Origin: CAYNNQ01 sp051748085 | Lineage (GTDB): Bacteria > Desulfobacterota > Desulfovibrionia > Desulfovibrionales > Desulfonatronovibrionaceae | Assembly (NCBI GenBank): GCA_051748085.1 | Contig: JBNJHA010000086.1 | Coordinates: 1 to 7,842 of the forward strand | Length of the DNA: 7,842 nt | Direction of reading: 5' to 3' | In this document: in pieces, positions 1 through 5,332 of the stretch | Layout of the letters: each line of letters starts with the position of its first letter | Numbering within the stretch: position 1 is the first letter of the stretch | The notes under the pieces: generated by a model | Seen by the model: only the letters and a program-made list of their open reading frames with translations | The model's database searches: none | Told to the model about the DNA's origin: nothing | Program-made: the position numbers and the translations under genes

Positions 1-657
1 CCGGTTGCGGTCTCCGCTTTTCATTTCCACAATATAATACCCACTGTTTCCCGTTCCCTGAATCATGATGTCCGAGCCACGCGCAAGGCCATATTCATCG
101 GTGTCGGCCTGGGGCTGGTCATAAATCTGGTCTGGGTGCTTATCGTCCTGGGCACGCTGCAAAGGATGGGCCTGGATCCGAACAGCATTGAAGAGGCCTA
201 TTGGCATGATCTCCCGGCGACAATACCCATGGACAGGCTGCTTCATTCCAGGGTTTTCGAAATATCCGGATTCGTGTTTGCCTTTCTGGCGGTGACTGCC
301 TCGTATATCGCCAACGGCACCGGCCTGTTCGGGTTTATCCGGGATATGACCGATACATATCTGAATACCCAAAACAAGCTTCTTGTGGCCGCGCTTTCGT
401 TTGTTCCGCCTCTGGTAGTAGCCCTGATTTATCCGGATATATTTCTTTCCGCATTGGATGTGGTCGGCGGGATCGGGGAGACCATTCTGTTTATAATTCT
501 TCCCGGTTATATTCTTTTTAAGTTGAGTCGGGGAAAGTATTATTGGGGTTACGTGCTGGGCTGGATAATGCTCTTGGCCGGAGGGCTGATTGTTCTATAT
601 GTATTTTTGGATAAGATCGGAATTATTGATCTGGTTCCGGTCATGCCCGGGGCGTAA
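1..657 (+). CDS. Aromatic amino acid permease (Trp/Tyr permease family), C-terminal part
   Basis: This is the 3' part (218 codons) of an inner-membrane transporter, open at the window's left edge. The reading frame runs from base 1, well upstream of the first ATG at 136, so that ATG is internal. Near the start, residues 7-30 (FHFHNIIPTV, then a basic stretch ending RATRKA) match the cytoplasmic loop typical of the hydroxy/aromatic amino acid permease family (TyrP, Mtr, TnaB), which import tyrosine or tryptophan by proton symport. Hydrophobic segments at about 31-51, 88-106, 129-144, 147-175 and 183-203 fit the last five of the family's usual eleven helices. The protein would be near 400 residues if complete. 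The family assignment is fairly safe; the substrate (Tyr or Trp) cannot be read from this half. It is separated from the next gene by 108 bases with no clear terminator. Confidence 0.85.
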   Translation, partial: PVAVSAFHFHNIIPTVSRSLNHDVRATRKAIFIGVGLGLVINLVWVLIVLGTLQRMGLDPNSIEEAYWHDLPATIPMDRLLHSRVFEISGFVFAFLAVTASYIANGTGLFGFIRDMTDTYLNTQNKLLVAALSFVPPLVVALIYPDIFLSALDVVGGIGETILFIILPGYILFKLSRGKYYWGYVLGWIMLLAGGLIVLYVFLDKIGIIDLVPVMPGA

Positions 658-765
658 CAGGCCGTTTGGATCCTTTCCAAAAAATGGAGCGGCCAAGAAA
701 TACAAAATCCGTTTGTTTTGTCCGAGAGCCAATTTTAGGCAGAAATTTTTATCCGGGGAGGGAAT

Positions 766-1734
766 ATGAAAGGAAAACTGTCCCGGCGCGGTTTTATGAA
801 ATCATTGGGGGTGGGAGCAGCCGCCGTTGTCCTGCCTTCCACGTTTGCCGCCGCTTCCAGGGGAGAGGAACTGGCCACGCTTCTGGATCTGTCCAAATGC
901 GTCGGTTGCGAGGAGTGCGTATATGCCTGCCGGGATGTGAACGCGCCCAAGTTCCCGGAGCCCAAAAAGCCTTTCCCCAAAATGTATCCGGACCGGGTTC
1001 CGGTGCAGGACTGGTCGGAGAAAAGGGATGTTTCTGATCGACTGACCCCGTATAACTGGCTGTATATCCAAAGGGCGCATGTGCGCTATGAGGGCGAAGA
1101 CTGGGACATAAACATCCCCAGGCGCTGTCTGCACTGCCTGAATCCGCCCTGCGCCAATCTGTGCCCATGGGGAGCGGCCCGCAAGCTGGACAACGGGATA
1201 GTCCGGATCGACGACCGCATCTGCCTGGGCGGCTCCAAGTGCAACAAGGTCTGTCCCTGGCACATTCCCCAGCGCCAGACCGGGGTGGGTCTTTATCTGA
1301 AGCTCTTGCCCTCCTATGCCGGGAACGGAGTCATGTATAAGTGCGACCGCTGCTATGACCGGATTGCGGCGGGAAAAATTCCGGCCTGCATAGAGGCCTG
1401 CCCCTTCGGGGTTCAAAGCATCGGCCCCAGAGAGGAAATACTGGCCCGGGCGCATAAGCTGGCCCGGGAAATGCCCGGCTTCATTTACGGGGAGCATGAA
1501 AACGGCGGGACCAACACCCTGTATGTCTCCCCGGTGCCGTTTGAAATACTGGATGAGGCGATTGAGAAGGATCCCGGACGGCCCGGGCTTGACCGGTACC
1601 CGGATCGCCTGGAAGCGGAGACGGATCTGGCCGGGGCCATGCTCATCGCCCCATTTGCCGGAGTAGCCGCCGGGGCCCTGCATGCCGTGCGTCTGGCCCG
1701 CAAAAACCGCTCCGAGGGAGGCGACGATGAATAA
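766..1734 (+). CDS. Tat-exported polyferredoxin (HybA/NrfC/DmsB-like) with C-terminal membrane anchor
   Basis: A 322-residue electron-transfer subunit. Residues 6-12 (SRRGFMK) followed by a hydrophobic stretch ending near A30 form a twin-arginine signal, so the folded, cluster-loaded protein is predicted to reach the periplasm. Cysteine groups follow: C45/C48/C51/C55, C121/C124/C129/C133, C153/C159/C163 and C193/C196/C208/C212, the four-group layout of the DmsB/NarH/HybA family, which normally binds four Fe-S clusters. The third group lacks its middle cysteine (G156 occupies that place), so one cluster is probably [3Fe-4S]. A hydrophobic segment at about 288-307 with basic residues after it should anchor the C-terminus. 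The start is fixed by the strong ribosome site GGGGAGGG at 755-762. The stop overlaps the next gene by 8 bases, so the two are co-translated. No catalytic subunit lies nearby, so the electron donor and acceptor are unknown. Confidence 0.88.
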   Translation: MKGKLSRRGFMKSLGVGAAAVVLPSTFAAASRGEELATLLDLSKCVGCEECVYACRDVNAPKFPEPKKPFPKMYPDRVPVQDWSEKRDVSDRLTPYNWLYIQRAHVRYEGEDWDINIPRRCLHCLNPPCANLCPWGAARKLDNGIVRIDDRICLGGSKCNKVCPWHIPQRQTGVGLYLKLLPSYAGNGVMYKCDRCYDRIAAGKIPACIEACPFGVQSIGPREEILARAHKLAREMPGFIYGEHENGGTNTLYVSPVPFEILDEAIEKDPGRPGLDRYPDRLEAETDLAGAMLIAPFAGVAAGALHAVRLARKNRSEGGDDE

Positions 1735-2188
1735 GCGGATTGTTCCCCTGTGGCAGGGAGTTTTTTTCAAAATCCTGGTCTTTGTCCTGGCTGCCTCCGG
1801 ACTGGCCCAGATGCCCATATTCAAGCGCTATTACATCGCGGATATTCCCGGGTTGGGGTGGCTGGCCCAGTTCTACGTCACCCACCTGGTGCATTATGTG
1901 GCTGCGGTGCTTTTTCTGGCCCTTGTCGGCTATTTTCTGGGGCGGTACTTTTTTGAGTGGCGACTTTCCCGCAGATTGCGGGCCGGGGCCTGGGCACGGG
2001 TTTTTCTGTTCGCGGTGATAATCGGTACCGGGGCTATGCGCGTGGCCAAGAATCTTCCGGATGTCCATTTCAGTCCGACTACCACCATGCTATTGGATTG
2101 GGTGCATCTTTTCGCGGTCATTGTCTTGGGAATTCTCGCCCTTTTGCTTCGGCTGGCCGGGCGGGGCGGGTATTTTATCCGCAGGTAA
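1727..2188 (+). CDS. Small cytochrome b-like integral membrane protein
   Basis: A 153-residue protein with four predicted membrane helices (about 9-28, 46-73, 90-106, 118-143). Histidines H53 and H56 lie in helix 2, H114 lies in the loop before helix 4 and H127 in helix 4. Paired histidines in helices resemble the heme b ligands of formate dehydrogenase gamma and other cytochrome b subunits, but I cannot prove heme binding. The start at 1727 is chosen over an upstream ATG at 1682 because GAGGGAGG (1714-1721) sits five bases before it and because it begins with the usual short basic MNKR. It overlaps the ferredoxin gene by 8 bases. By context it is the membrane partner that exchanges electrons between quinone and the anchored polyferredoxin. 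Specific family not identified. Confidence 0.75.
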   Translation: MNKRIVPLWQGVFFKILVFVLAASGLAQMPIFKRYYIADIPGLGWLAQFYVTHLVHYVAAVLFLALVGYFLGRYFFEWRLSRRLRAGAWARVFLFAVIIGTGAMRVAKNLPDVHFSPTTTMLLDWVHLFAVIVLGILALLLRLAGRGGYFIRR

Positions 2189-2205
2189 GGCGGTGACAGT
2201 GGTGT

Positions 2206-2255
2206 GATTTGTCAAAATGCCGCCGGCCCTGGCTGTCACTTGAGCTGACTGGTTC
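2206..2255. repeat. 50-base repeat, copy 1 (partner at 5333-5382)
   Basis: This stretch matches 5333-5382 at 43 of 50 positions with no gaps, and all seven differences are transitions. The shared core is CCGCCGGCCCTGGCTGTC. Copy 1 lies between the cytochrome gene's stop and the end of the converging higA gene, beginning 11 bases beyond the higA stop. The first seven bases of GTGACAG at 2193-2199 can pair with CTGTCAC at 2233-2239 inside the repeat, but no T-run follows, so it is not an obvious intrinsic terminator. It marks the boundary between the plus-strand core genes and the minus-strand TA block. Confidence 0.8.
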
Positions 2256-2266
2256 GGCGGGTTCTT

Positions 2267-2590
2267 TTATATATGGGCCGTGTGTTCAAAAGACGTATAG
2301 GGCTTTATAGTACGCAATTCTCTTTCTTCTGAATTTTTAGCACGATATAAGTCCCAACGAAGCTGCATATTCATCCAAAAATCTTCTGACATGTTAAAAA
2401 ATTTTGCCAGGCGTAAAGCTGTACTGGGCGTAATACCGCGCCGCCCATTTACAATCTCATTGATTCGCTGGTACGGAACATGAATCGCCTTAGACAAATC
2501 TCGTTGCGTTATTGACAGTGGATCCAAAAATTCCTCCACCAACATTTCTCCCGGATGCGTCGGCTCTCTGTATTTTGGAATTCTAACCAT
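2267..2590 (-). CDS. higA: HigA-type antitoxin, XRE-family DNA-binding protein
   Basis: A 107-residue protein of the HigA/VapI family. It has the signature opening HPGEMLVEEFLDPL (residues 12-25), then a helix-turn-helix at about 27-62 with ITQRDLSKAI and RINEIVNGRRGIT, and the conserved tail SEDFWMNMQLRWDL (68-81). HigA antitoxins bind and inactivate HigB ribonuclease and repress their own operon. The start at 2590 is supported by AGGAG at 2597-2601, six bases upstream; the longer reading from a TTG at 2611 would add seven residues and is less likely. It lies 17 bases after the higB remnant, the normal toxin-first order. Because HigB is truncated, HigA may now be an orphan regulator or an anti-toxin against related HigBs elsewhere. 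Confidence 0.9.
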   Translation of the reverse strand: MVRIPKYREPTHPGEMLVEEFLDPLSITQRDLSKAIHVPYQRINEIVNGRRGITPSTALRLAKFFNMSEDFWMNMQLRWDLYRAKNSEERELRTIKPYTSFEHTAHI

Positions 2591-2607
2591 AATATTCTCC
2601 TGAATTT

Positions 2608-2765
2608 TCAATGATAATCGACTATTTCAACATTATCTGCATTGCCCTTATCCCATTTAAAACATATTCGATACTGATCATTGATTCTAATACTGTACTG
2701 CCCATCACGATCCCCTGATAGGGCTTCCAAGCACATAGGGAATGCCTTTGTCCGCCATTTTGATT
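2608..2765 (-). pseudogene. higB: HigB toxin remnant (C-terminal third or half only)
   Basis: Reading minus from about 2765 gives a frame ending in LEALSGDRDGQYSIRINDQ, then YRICFKWDKGNADNVEIVDYH and a stop at 2608-2610. This is the conserved C-terminal region of HigB/RelE-like 'killer' ribonucleases, which cut ribosome-bound mRNA. HigB is usually about 90 residues; only some 50 codons remain. The upstream part (SKWRTKAFPMC) does not resemble HigB, and the frame abuts the hicB stop at 2766. The only in-frame ATG (2736) would make a 42-residue fragment without the N-terminal helices. The sequence therefore looks like a 5'-truncated toxin joined directly behind hicB, followed 17 bases later by intact higA. 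Confidence 0.85.
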
Positions 2766-3167
2766 TTATTGATGTGATGACATGTATTCAGTAACGGCTT
2801 GGCTCAAGAGCCCTGAACGTGTTTCTCCATGCTTTTTGGCAAAATAATCGACGGAATTTAATAATCTTTCCGGCATGGTGATATTGATTCTTTTTGATTT
2901 AAGAGACAGTTTGCTCAGATCCACGTCAACGATTGCCCATATACCATTTTTAAACTCTTTTTTATTTTTATGTTCTTCAATGGTTCTGGCAACCGGGATA
3001 GGCTCGGAATCAAGTAAGATACCCTCGATATGGCATTCTGCCGCTTCCTGGGCATTTGCCAGAGCCTCTTCAATTGTATCACCAGCAGAAAAGCAACCCG
3101 GCAAATCAGGAAAAGTTACACCATAATCCGAATCTTTGTCTTTATGGATTACAACTGGAAATTTCAT
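2766..3167 (-). CDS. hicB: HicB-type antitoxin with ribbon-helix-helix tail
   Basis: A 133-residue antitoxin. The N-terminal half (MKFPVVIHKDKDSDYGVTFP, then DLPGCFSAGDTIEEAL) is the degenerate RNase H fold that covers HicA. The C-terminal part from about residue 90 (KRINITMPERLLNSVDYFA to the end) is a ribbon-helix-helix DNA-binding domain, used for repression of its own promoter. The start at 3167 has GGAGG at 3175-3179, seven bases upstream. A longer open frame runs upstream to 3377 without a stop because the preceding hicA is frameshifted, so the same frame can also yield a HicA-HicB fusion; the internal ribosome site makes the 133-residue product the likelier main one. It appears intact. 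Confidence 0.9.
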   Translation of the reverse strand: MKFPVVIHKDKDSDYGVTFPDLPGCFSAGDTIEEALANAQEAAECHIEGILLDSEPIPVARTIEEHKNKKEFKNGIWAIVDVDLSKLSLKSKRINITMPERLLNSVDYFAKKHGETRSGLLSQAVTEYMSSHQ

Positions 3168-3171
3168 AATC

Positions 3172-3359
3172 TTACCTCCATTGCCAACCAGCCTGTCGGT
3201 AAATATTTCGAAGCGTCCCGACAGGAATGTCTTTCTTGGATGGGGAACAGTGACCTTACCCGGCCTTTCCGGATGTTTAAATTGATGATGGTCTCCTTTT
3301 GTATGATGGAGAATCCAACCGTCACTTTTGAGCCTTTGTATTATTTCCCCACTTTTCGT
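3172..3359 (-). pseudogene. hicA: HicA toxin gene, frameshifted and lacking a standard start
   Basis: The N-terminal two-thirds reads KSGEIIQRLKSDGWILHHTK, then GDHHQFKHPERPGKVTVPHP, which is HicA (mRNA interferase, dsRBD-like fold) with the catalytic-histidine motif GDHH. At about 3231-3242 one base is missing: the correct C-terminal end (DIPVGTLRNIYRQAGWQWR, stop 3172-3174) continues in another frame. In the actual frame, 21 unrelated residues lead straight into hicB. The codon where HicA proteins normally begin (M-K-S-G) is ACG here, at 3359-3357. The only in-frame ATG upstream, at 3377, overlaps the promoter's -10 box and would not be transcribed. Toxin activity is therefore doubtful on two counts. 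A sequencing error is possible for the indel but would not explain the ACG. Confidence 0.85.
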
Positions 3360-3360
3360 T

Positions 3361-3396
3361 GTGTGTATTATACACACTAAATAGGCTGGTTGTCAA
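3361..3396 (-). promoter_or_regulatory. hicAB promoter with overlapping palindromic operator
   Basis: Read on the minus strand, TTGACA (3396-3391) and TATAAT (3372-3367) are separated by 18 bases, an almost perfect sigma-70 promoter. The -10 box lies inside the inverted repeat GTGTGTA-TTA-TACACAC (3361-3377; 7-base arms, 3-base spacer). A repressor bound there would block polymerase, fitting autoregulation by the HicB ribbon-helix-helix domain. Transcription should begin near 3360, essentially at the hicA coding start. Confidence 0.8.
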
Positions 3397-3425
3397 TAAT
3401 TGATTAGGGTATATTGTGCTATGGT

Positions 3426-3470
3426 GAACGAAAAGCTCAGCCGTCGAGTTTACGAGGTAGGCTGAAGCGA
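3426..3470. repeat. 45-base bulged-stem repeat, copy 1 (partner at 4310-4354)
   Basis: Identical to 4310-4354 at 43 of 45 positions. GCTCAGCC (3435-3442) pairs with GGCTGAAGC (3460-3468) leaving one unpaired A, around a 17-base loop. It lies about 50 bases beyond the pemK stop, between two TA modules. The layout resembles the inner stem of an integron attC site, with GTGAAC-type bases five positions outside the stem on one side, but on the other side the expected GTT core is CTT. It could equally be a dispersed palindromic repeat of unknown kind. Confidence 0.8.
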
Positions 3471-3522
3471 TATCTTTCCTGGCATATAGGGGTGTTTGGT
3501 TAGTCTTTGGGGATTTTTTGTC

Positions 3523-3891
3523 CTATGCATTAAGTTCAAATACAATCTTTAAAGACTGATTAATTTCCTGTATTTTGTCTATTGACAATCTTCCTCGAAT
3601 TTTGACCAACCTATGACGATGATCTATTGGACGTGTCTGCAGGCAGTCTGCTACGGATTTTTTAGATAGACCGTTATCGGATGAAGGATGAATTTCAACA
3701 TTGGTTTTTATCTGAACTTTTTTTGTACTCCATTCAGTAATTGGAACAACTTGGATAACAAAAACTTTTTCATTGTAGATATCGTTAGTTACAACGACAC
3801 ATGGTCTAACTTTTCCGGTTTCTGAACCTTTTGTCGGATCAAGATTGACGTCAATAATCATACCTCTTTTCAGCATTGTCATTCTGGCCAT
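3523..3891 (-). CDS. PemK/MazF-family endoribonuclease toxin
   Basis: A 122-residue toxin of the MazF/PemK fold. The family hallmarks are clear: KRGMIIDVNLDPTKGSETGK (8-27), VRPCVVVTND (28-37), VVPITEW (48-54) and ADCLQTRPIDHRHR (81-94). R29 and T52 occupy the places of the conserved catalytic Arg and Thr of MazF, so it should cut single-stranded mRNA at short specific sites. It overlaps the antitoxin gene by 13 bases, giving tight translational coupling. ATGs at 3891, 3882 and 3876 are all possible starts; none has a strong ribosome site and the first is given here. The gene looks intact, unlike several neighbouring toxins. Confidence 0.92.
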   Translation of the reverse strand: MARMTMLKRGMIIDVNLDPTKGSETGKVRPCVVVTNDIYNEKVFVIQVVPITEWSTKKVQIKTNVEIHPSSDNGLSKKSVADCLQTRPIDHRHRLVKIRGRLSIDKIQEINQSLKIVFELNA

Positions 3892-4112
3892 CCGTTTAAT
3901 GCAGTCTCGGTCAATTCTTTTAAATCATCATCCTCAGAATAAATTTTAGAATATAACTCAGCGGATTTTCTTAGACTTTCAAGTTCCTTTTCTTTTTTGA
4001 AATGTTCTATAGCCTTGCGAAGCATAGAGCTTTTATCCTTAAATCCATAGGCTTTAAAATTATTCAAAAACTGGGCTTGAGTTTCATTAATGCTAAATTT
4101 TGCCTGTAACAT
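3879..4112 (-). CDS. PemI/MazE-like antitoxin, probable ribbon-helix-helix protein
   Basis: A 77-residue protein directly upstream of the PemK-type toxin. Residues 3-40 (AKFSINETQAQFLNNFKAYG, then FKDKSSMLRKAIEHFKKE) read as a strand followed by two helices, the pattern of a ribbon-helix-helix DNA-binding domain. The acidic tail (LYSKIYSEDDDLKELTETAL, 53-72) would be the segment that blocks the toxin. The start is well supported by AAAGGAGGT at 4116-4124. It has its own promoter at 4159-4187 and is presumably its own repressor. The family name is inferred mainly from position and size; exact antitoxin class not certain. Confidence 0.82.
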   Translation of the reverse strand: MLQAKFSINETQAQFLNNFKAYGFKDKSSMLRKAIEHFKKEKELESLRKSAELYSKIYSEDDDLKELTETALNGWPE

Positions 4113-4158
4113 TCGACCTCCTTTTAGGTGCCTATATTGGTACTTTATTCATGGACCT

Positions 4159-4187
4159 ATTGTAAGGACCAAGATACCAAAAGTCAA
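4159..4187 (-). promoter_or_regulatory. Promoter of the PemI-PemK-like operon
   Basis: On the minus strand TTGACT (4187-4182), a 17-base spacer and TACAAT (4164-4159) form a strong sigma-70 promoter about 47 bases upstream of the antitoxin start. TTGGTA (4137-4142) and TACCAA (4175-4180) form an inverted pair on either side of the -10 box, and GGTCC occurs twice; these are candidate operator half-sites for the antitoxin. Confidence 0.7.
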
Positions 4188-4309
4188 TGAACCCCAATCA
4201 ACCACCTGATTTCTAATTTTGAGAATGAAACTGTTTGAGCAAATGGGGGAAGTCTCATAATGGTATCATGACAACGCCGTATTCATGCTATGTCAAATGT
4301 TTTATAGCC

Positions 4310-4354
4310 GAACGAAATGCTCAGCCGCCGAGTTTACGAGGTAGGCTGAAGCGA
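4310..4354. repeat. 45-base bulged-stem repeat, copy 2, attC-like architecture
   Basis: Second copy of the repeat at 3426-3470. Read on the minus strand, the order is AGTGAAC (4364-4358), five bases, GCTTCAGCC (4352-4344), a 17-base loop, GGCTGAGC (4326-4319), five bases, GTTCGGC (4313-4307). The inner stem pairs fully except one extra T on the left arm, and GAAC/GTTC pair outside it. That is the R-spacer-L arrangement of an integron attC, with the extra base on the gene-proximal arm as in real sites. The core boxes deviate from RYYYAAC/GTTRRRY, so it would be a degenerate site. The stop codon of the DUF2442 gene lies in its loop. Confidence 0.7.
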
Positions 4355-4645
4355 CAGGTTCACTGAAGAATCCTTTGTGCTCATCCAATCCGGCAGGGTG
4401 GAGTTTGTTGCTTCAGCATAAAGTGTTTCCGGGGCAATATCGACTTCTCCATCCCCCCACGTCAGCACTCCGAGTTCTTTATTTATACTGAAATTTTTGA
4501 AAAATTCTAAATCCTTAAATTTTTCAAAAACCCCCCCTTGGTTCAAGTACTTGGAAAAATCTACAATTCCAGTAGCGCCATCTTCAAATGTCACCTCTAT
4601 TTTATAGCCCCCTTTATATTTGGCGGAAACTACATCCTTCAACAT
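4334..4645 (-). CDS. DUF2442 family protein, partner of DUF4160
   Basis: A 103-residue protein. Residues 1-20 (MLKDVVSAKYKGGYKIEVTF) and the following EDGATGIVDFSKYL, GGVFEKFKDLEFF and GDGEVDIAPETLY are the DUF2442 pattern: a small all-beta/helix protein that regularly sits behind a DUF4160 gene in what is thought to be a toxin-antitoxin-like pair. DUF2442 proteins normally end soon after the DIAPETLY segment (about residue 80); here some 20 more residues follow, the last seven or so (LSLQPTS) encoded by the repeat at 4310-4354, which also provides the stop. The start at 4645 has AAGGAG at 4655-4660, and the gene begins 13 bases after the DUF4160 stop. It looks functional, while its partner is frameshifted. 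Confidence 0.88.
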   Translation of the reverse strand: MLKDVVSAKYKGGYKIEVTFEDGATGIVDFSKYLNQGGVFEKFKDLEFFKNFSINKELGVLTWGDGEVDIAPETLYAEATNSTLPDWMSTKDSSVNLSLQPTS

Positions 4646-4658
4646 GGCATTTATCTCC

Positions 4659-4918
4659 TTATTTTAAAGGCTCTATTTTTGTTGGTGTCTGGTTGTTTTT
4701 AGCTAATTCCCAGTTTTTCATTAATTCATTTTTGTTTTGAGAAGCCCATTCAATGACAAGACCTAACGCCCGGGGCGGAAGGTGTCCTTCAAGTATACGG
4801 AGGGTCTCAATTTCTATGGCCACTTTTTCGGCACCATACCGCGCATGGAAATGTGGTGGATTGTGATCCCCGAAAAATTAGCCACTATTATACCATAAAA
4901 TCGGCTTATTTCAGGCAT
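4659..4918 (-). pseudogene. DUF4160 family protein, single-base frameshift
   Basis: From ATG at 4918 the frame reads MPEISRFYGIIVANF, a typical DUF4160 N-terminus. It then loses register in a run of five T's (4874-4878 region). One base over, GDHNPPHFHARYGAEK continues to the natural end (LGLVIEWASQNKNELMKNWE onward, stop 4659-4661). One additional T in the run would restore an 85-90 residue protein of normal length. GGAG seven bases upstream of the ATG is a plausible ribosome site. DUF4160 is usually the first gene of a pair with DUF2442, as here. Either the gene is a recent pseudogene, or the T-run hides an assembly error or phase-variable slippage. No clear promoter was found upstream. Confidence 0.87.
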
Positions 4919-4966
4919 TGTCAACTCCAGTCAAATAAAAACAGCGTATGTATGATGCGGTGAACG

Positions 4967-4996
4967 GCGGCAATGCAGCTGCCCAGACGAAGGCTG
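4967..4996. repeat. 30-base repeat, copy A (partner at 6135-6164)
   Basis: Matches 6135-6164 at 28 of 30 positions; the shared core includes GCAGCTGCCCAG and CGAAGGCTG. It coincides with the exact place where HsdR-like coding similarity ends (about 4989), so it may mark a recombination or deletion endpoint. It lies about 50 bases upstream of the DUF4160 start. Confidence 0.7.
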
Positions 4997-5243
4997 GGTT
5001 GTCGCTGAATTGCTTGAACAGCTCGGTATGGTCGGACAGCATACCGATGACCACCTTCTCCGGCGCTCGGTCGTGCTCCAGCCGCCCCGCTGATTTATTG
5101 CTTGTTCTTCATCGCGTTTTGGTATGCCTGATCCTCTTTCGCTCGTATCAGTCGTCGGCATGGGCCACCTCCCCGGCTAATGCTTCTTCGTCCGCGATTC
5201 CCCAGATGAAGTTGGCGATCCAGTTCAGTTGTCCGTTTTCCAT
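4989..5243 (-). pseudogene. Type I restriction-modification scar: HsdM N-terminus joined to HsdR-like C-terminal segment
   Basis: From ATG at 5243 the first 18 residues MENGQLNWIANFIWGIAD match the start of type I DNA methyltransferase subunit HsdM. The sequence then changes to EEALAGEVAHADD, stops at 5148, and in a second frame reads RAKEDQAYQNAMKN (5142-5101 region), then in a third frame EHDRAPEKVVIGMLSDHTEL and FKQFSDNPAF, ending near 4989. The latter pieces resemble the end region of type I restriction endonucleases (HsdR), recalled by pattern rather than search. At least two frameshifts separate them; one extra A near 5104 explains the second. Nothing of HsdS, the HsdM catalytic domain or the HsdR helicase remains, so some 5 kb has presumably been deleted. 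It cannot make an active enzyme. Confidence 0.65.
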
Positions 5244-5332
5244 AGAAAGTCTTATTGGCCCAACGGCGGAAGCCAGGAGCAGCCAGGGCTTCCACTGATT
5301 TGATTATAATTGTTCGAAATTCAATTCCCCTC

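Noticed and set aside
660..694. GGCCG...CGGCC inverted repeat after the permease gene
   Set aside because: Only five paired bases with a 25-base loop and no T-run; not a convincing terminator.
802..1824. Long minus-strand open frame of 340 codons under the ferredoxin and cytochrome genes
   Set aside because: Antisense shadow of GC-rich coding sequence; the plus strand carries clear cysteine motifs, a Tat signal and good ribosome sites.
2193..2239. GTGACAG/CTGTCAC stem as a terminator between the cytochrome gene and higA
   Set aside because: The 33-base loop and lack of a T-run make intrinsic termination unlikely.
3400..4370. CRISPR array suggested by the 45-base palindromic repeats
   Set aside because: Only two copies, 884 bases apart with whole genes between them; no spacer periodicity.
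4948..5298. Plus-strand 116-codon open frame opposite the hsd remnant
   Set aside because: It is antisense to recognisable HsdM and HsdR-like fragments and has no family features.
5296..5307. Exact 12-base match to 6205-6216 (TGATTTGATTAT)
   Set aside because: AT-rich 12-mers are expected to recur by chance in a window of this size; the flanks do not align well.
5303..5308. TATAAT on the minus strand upstream of the HsdM remnant
   Set aside because: No -35 box at a suitable distance, so it is not listed as a promoter.
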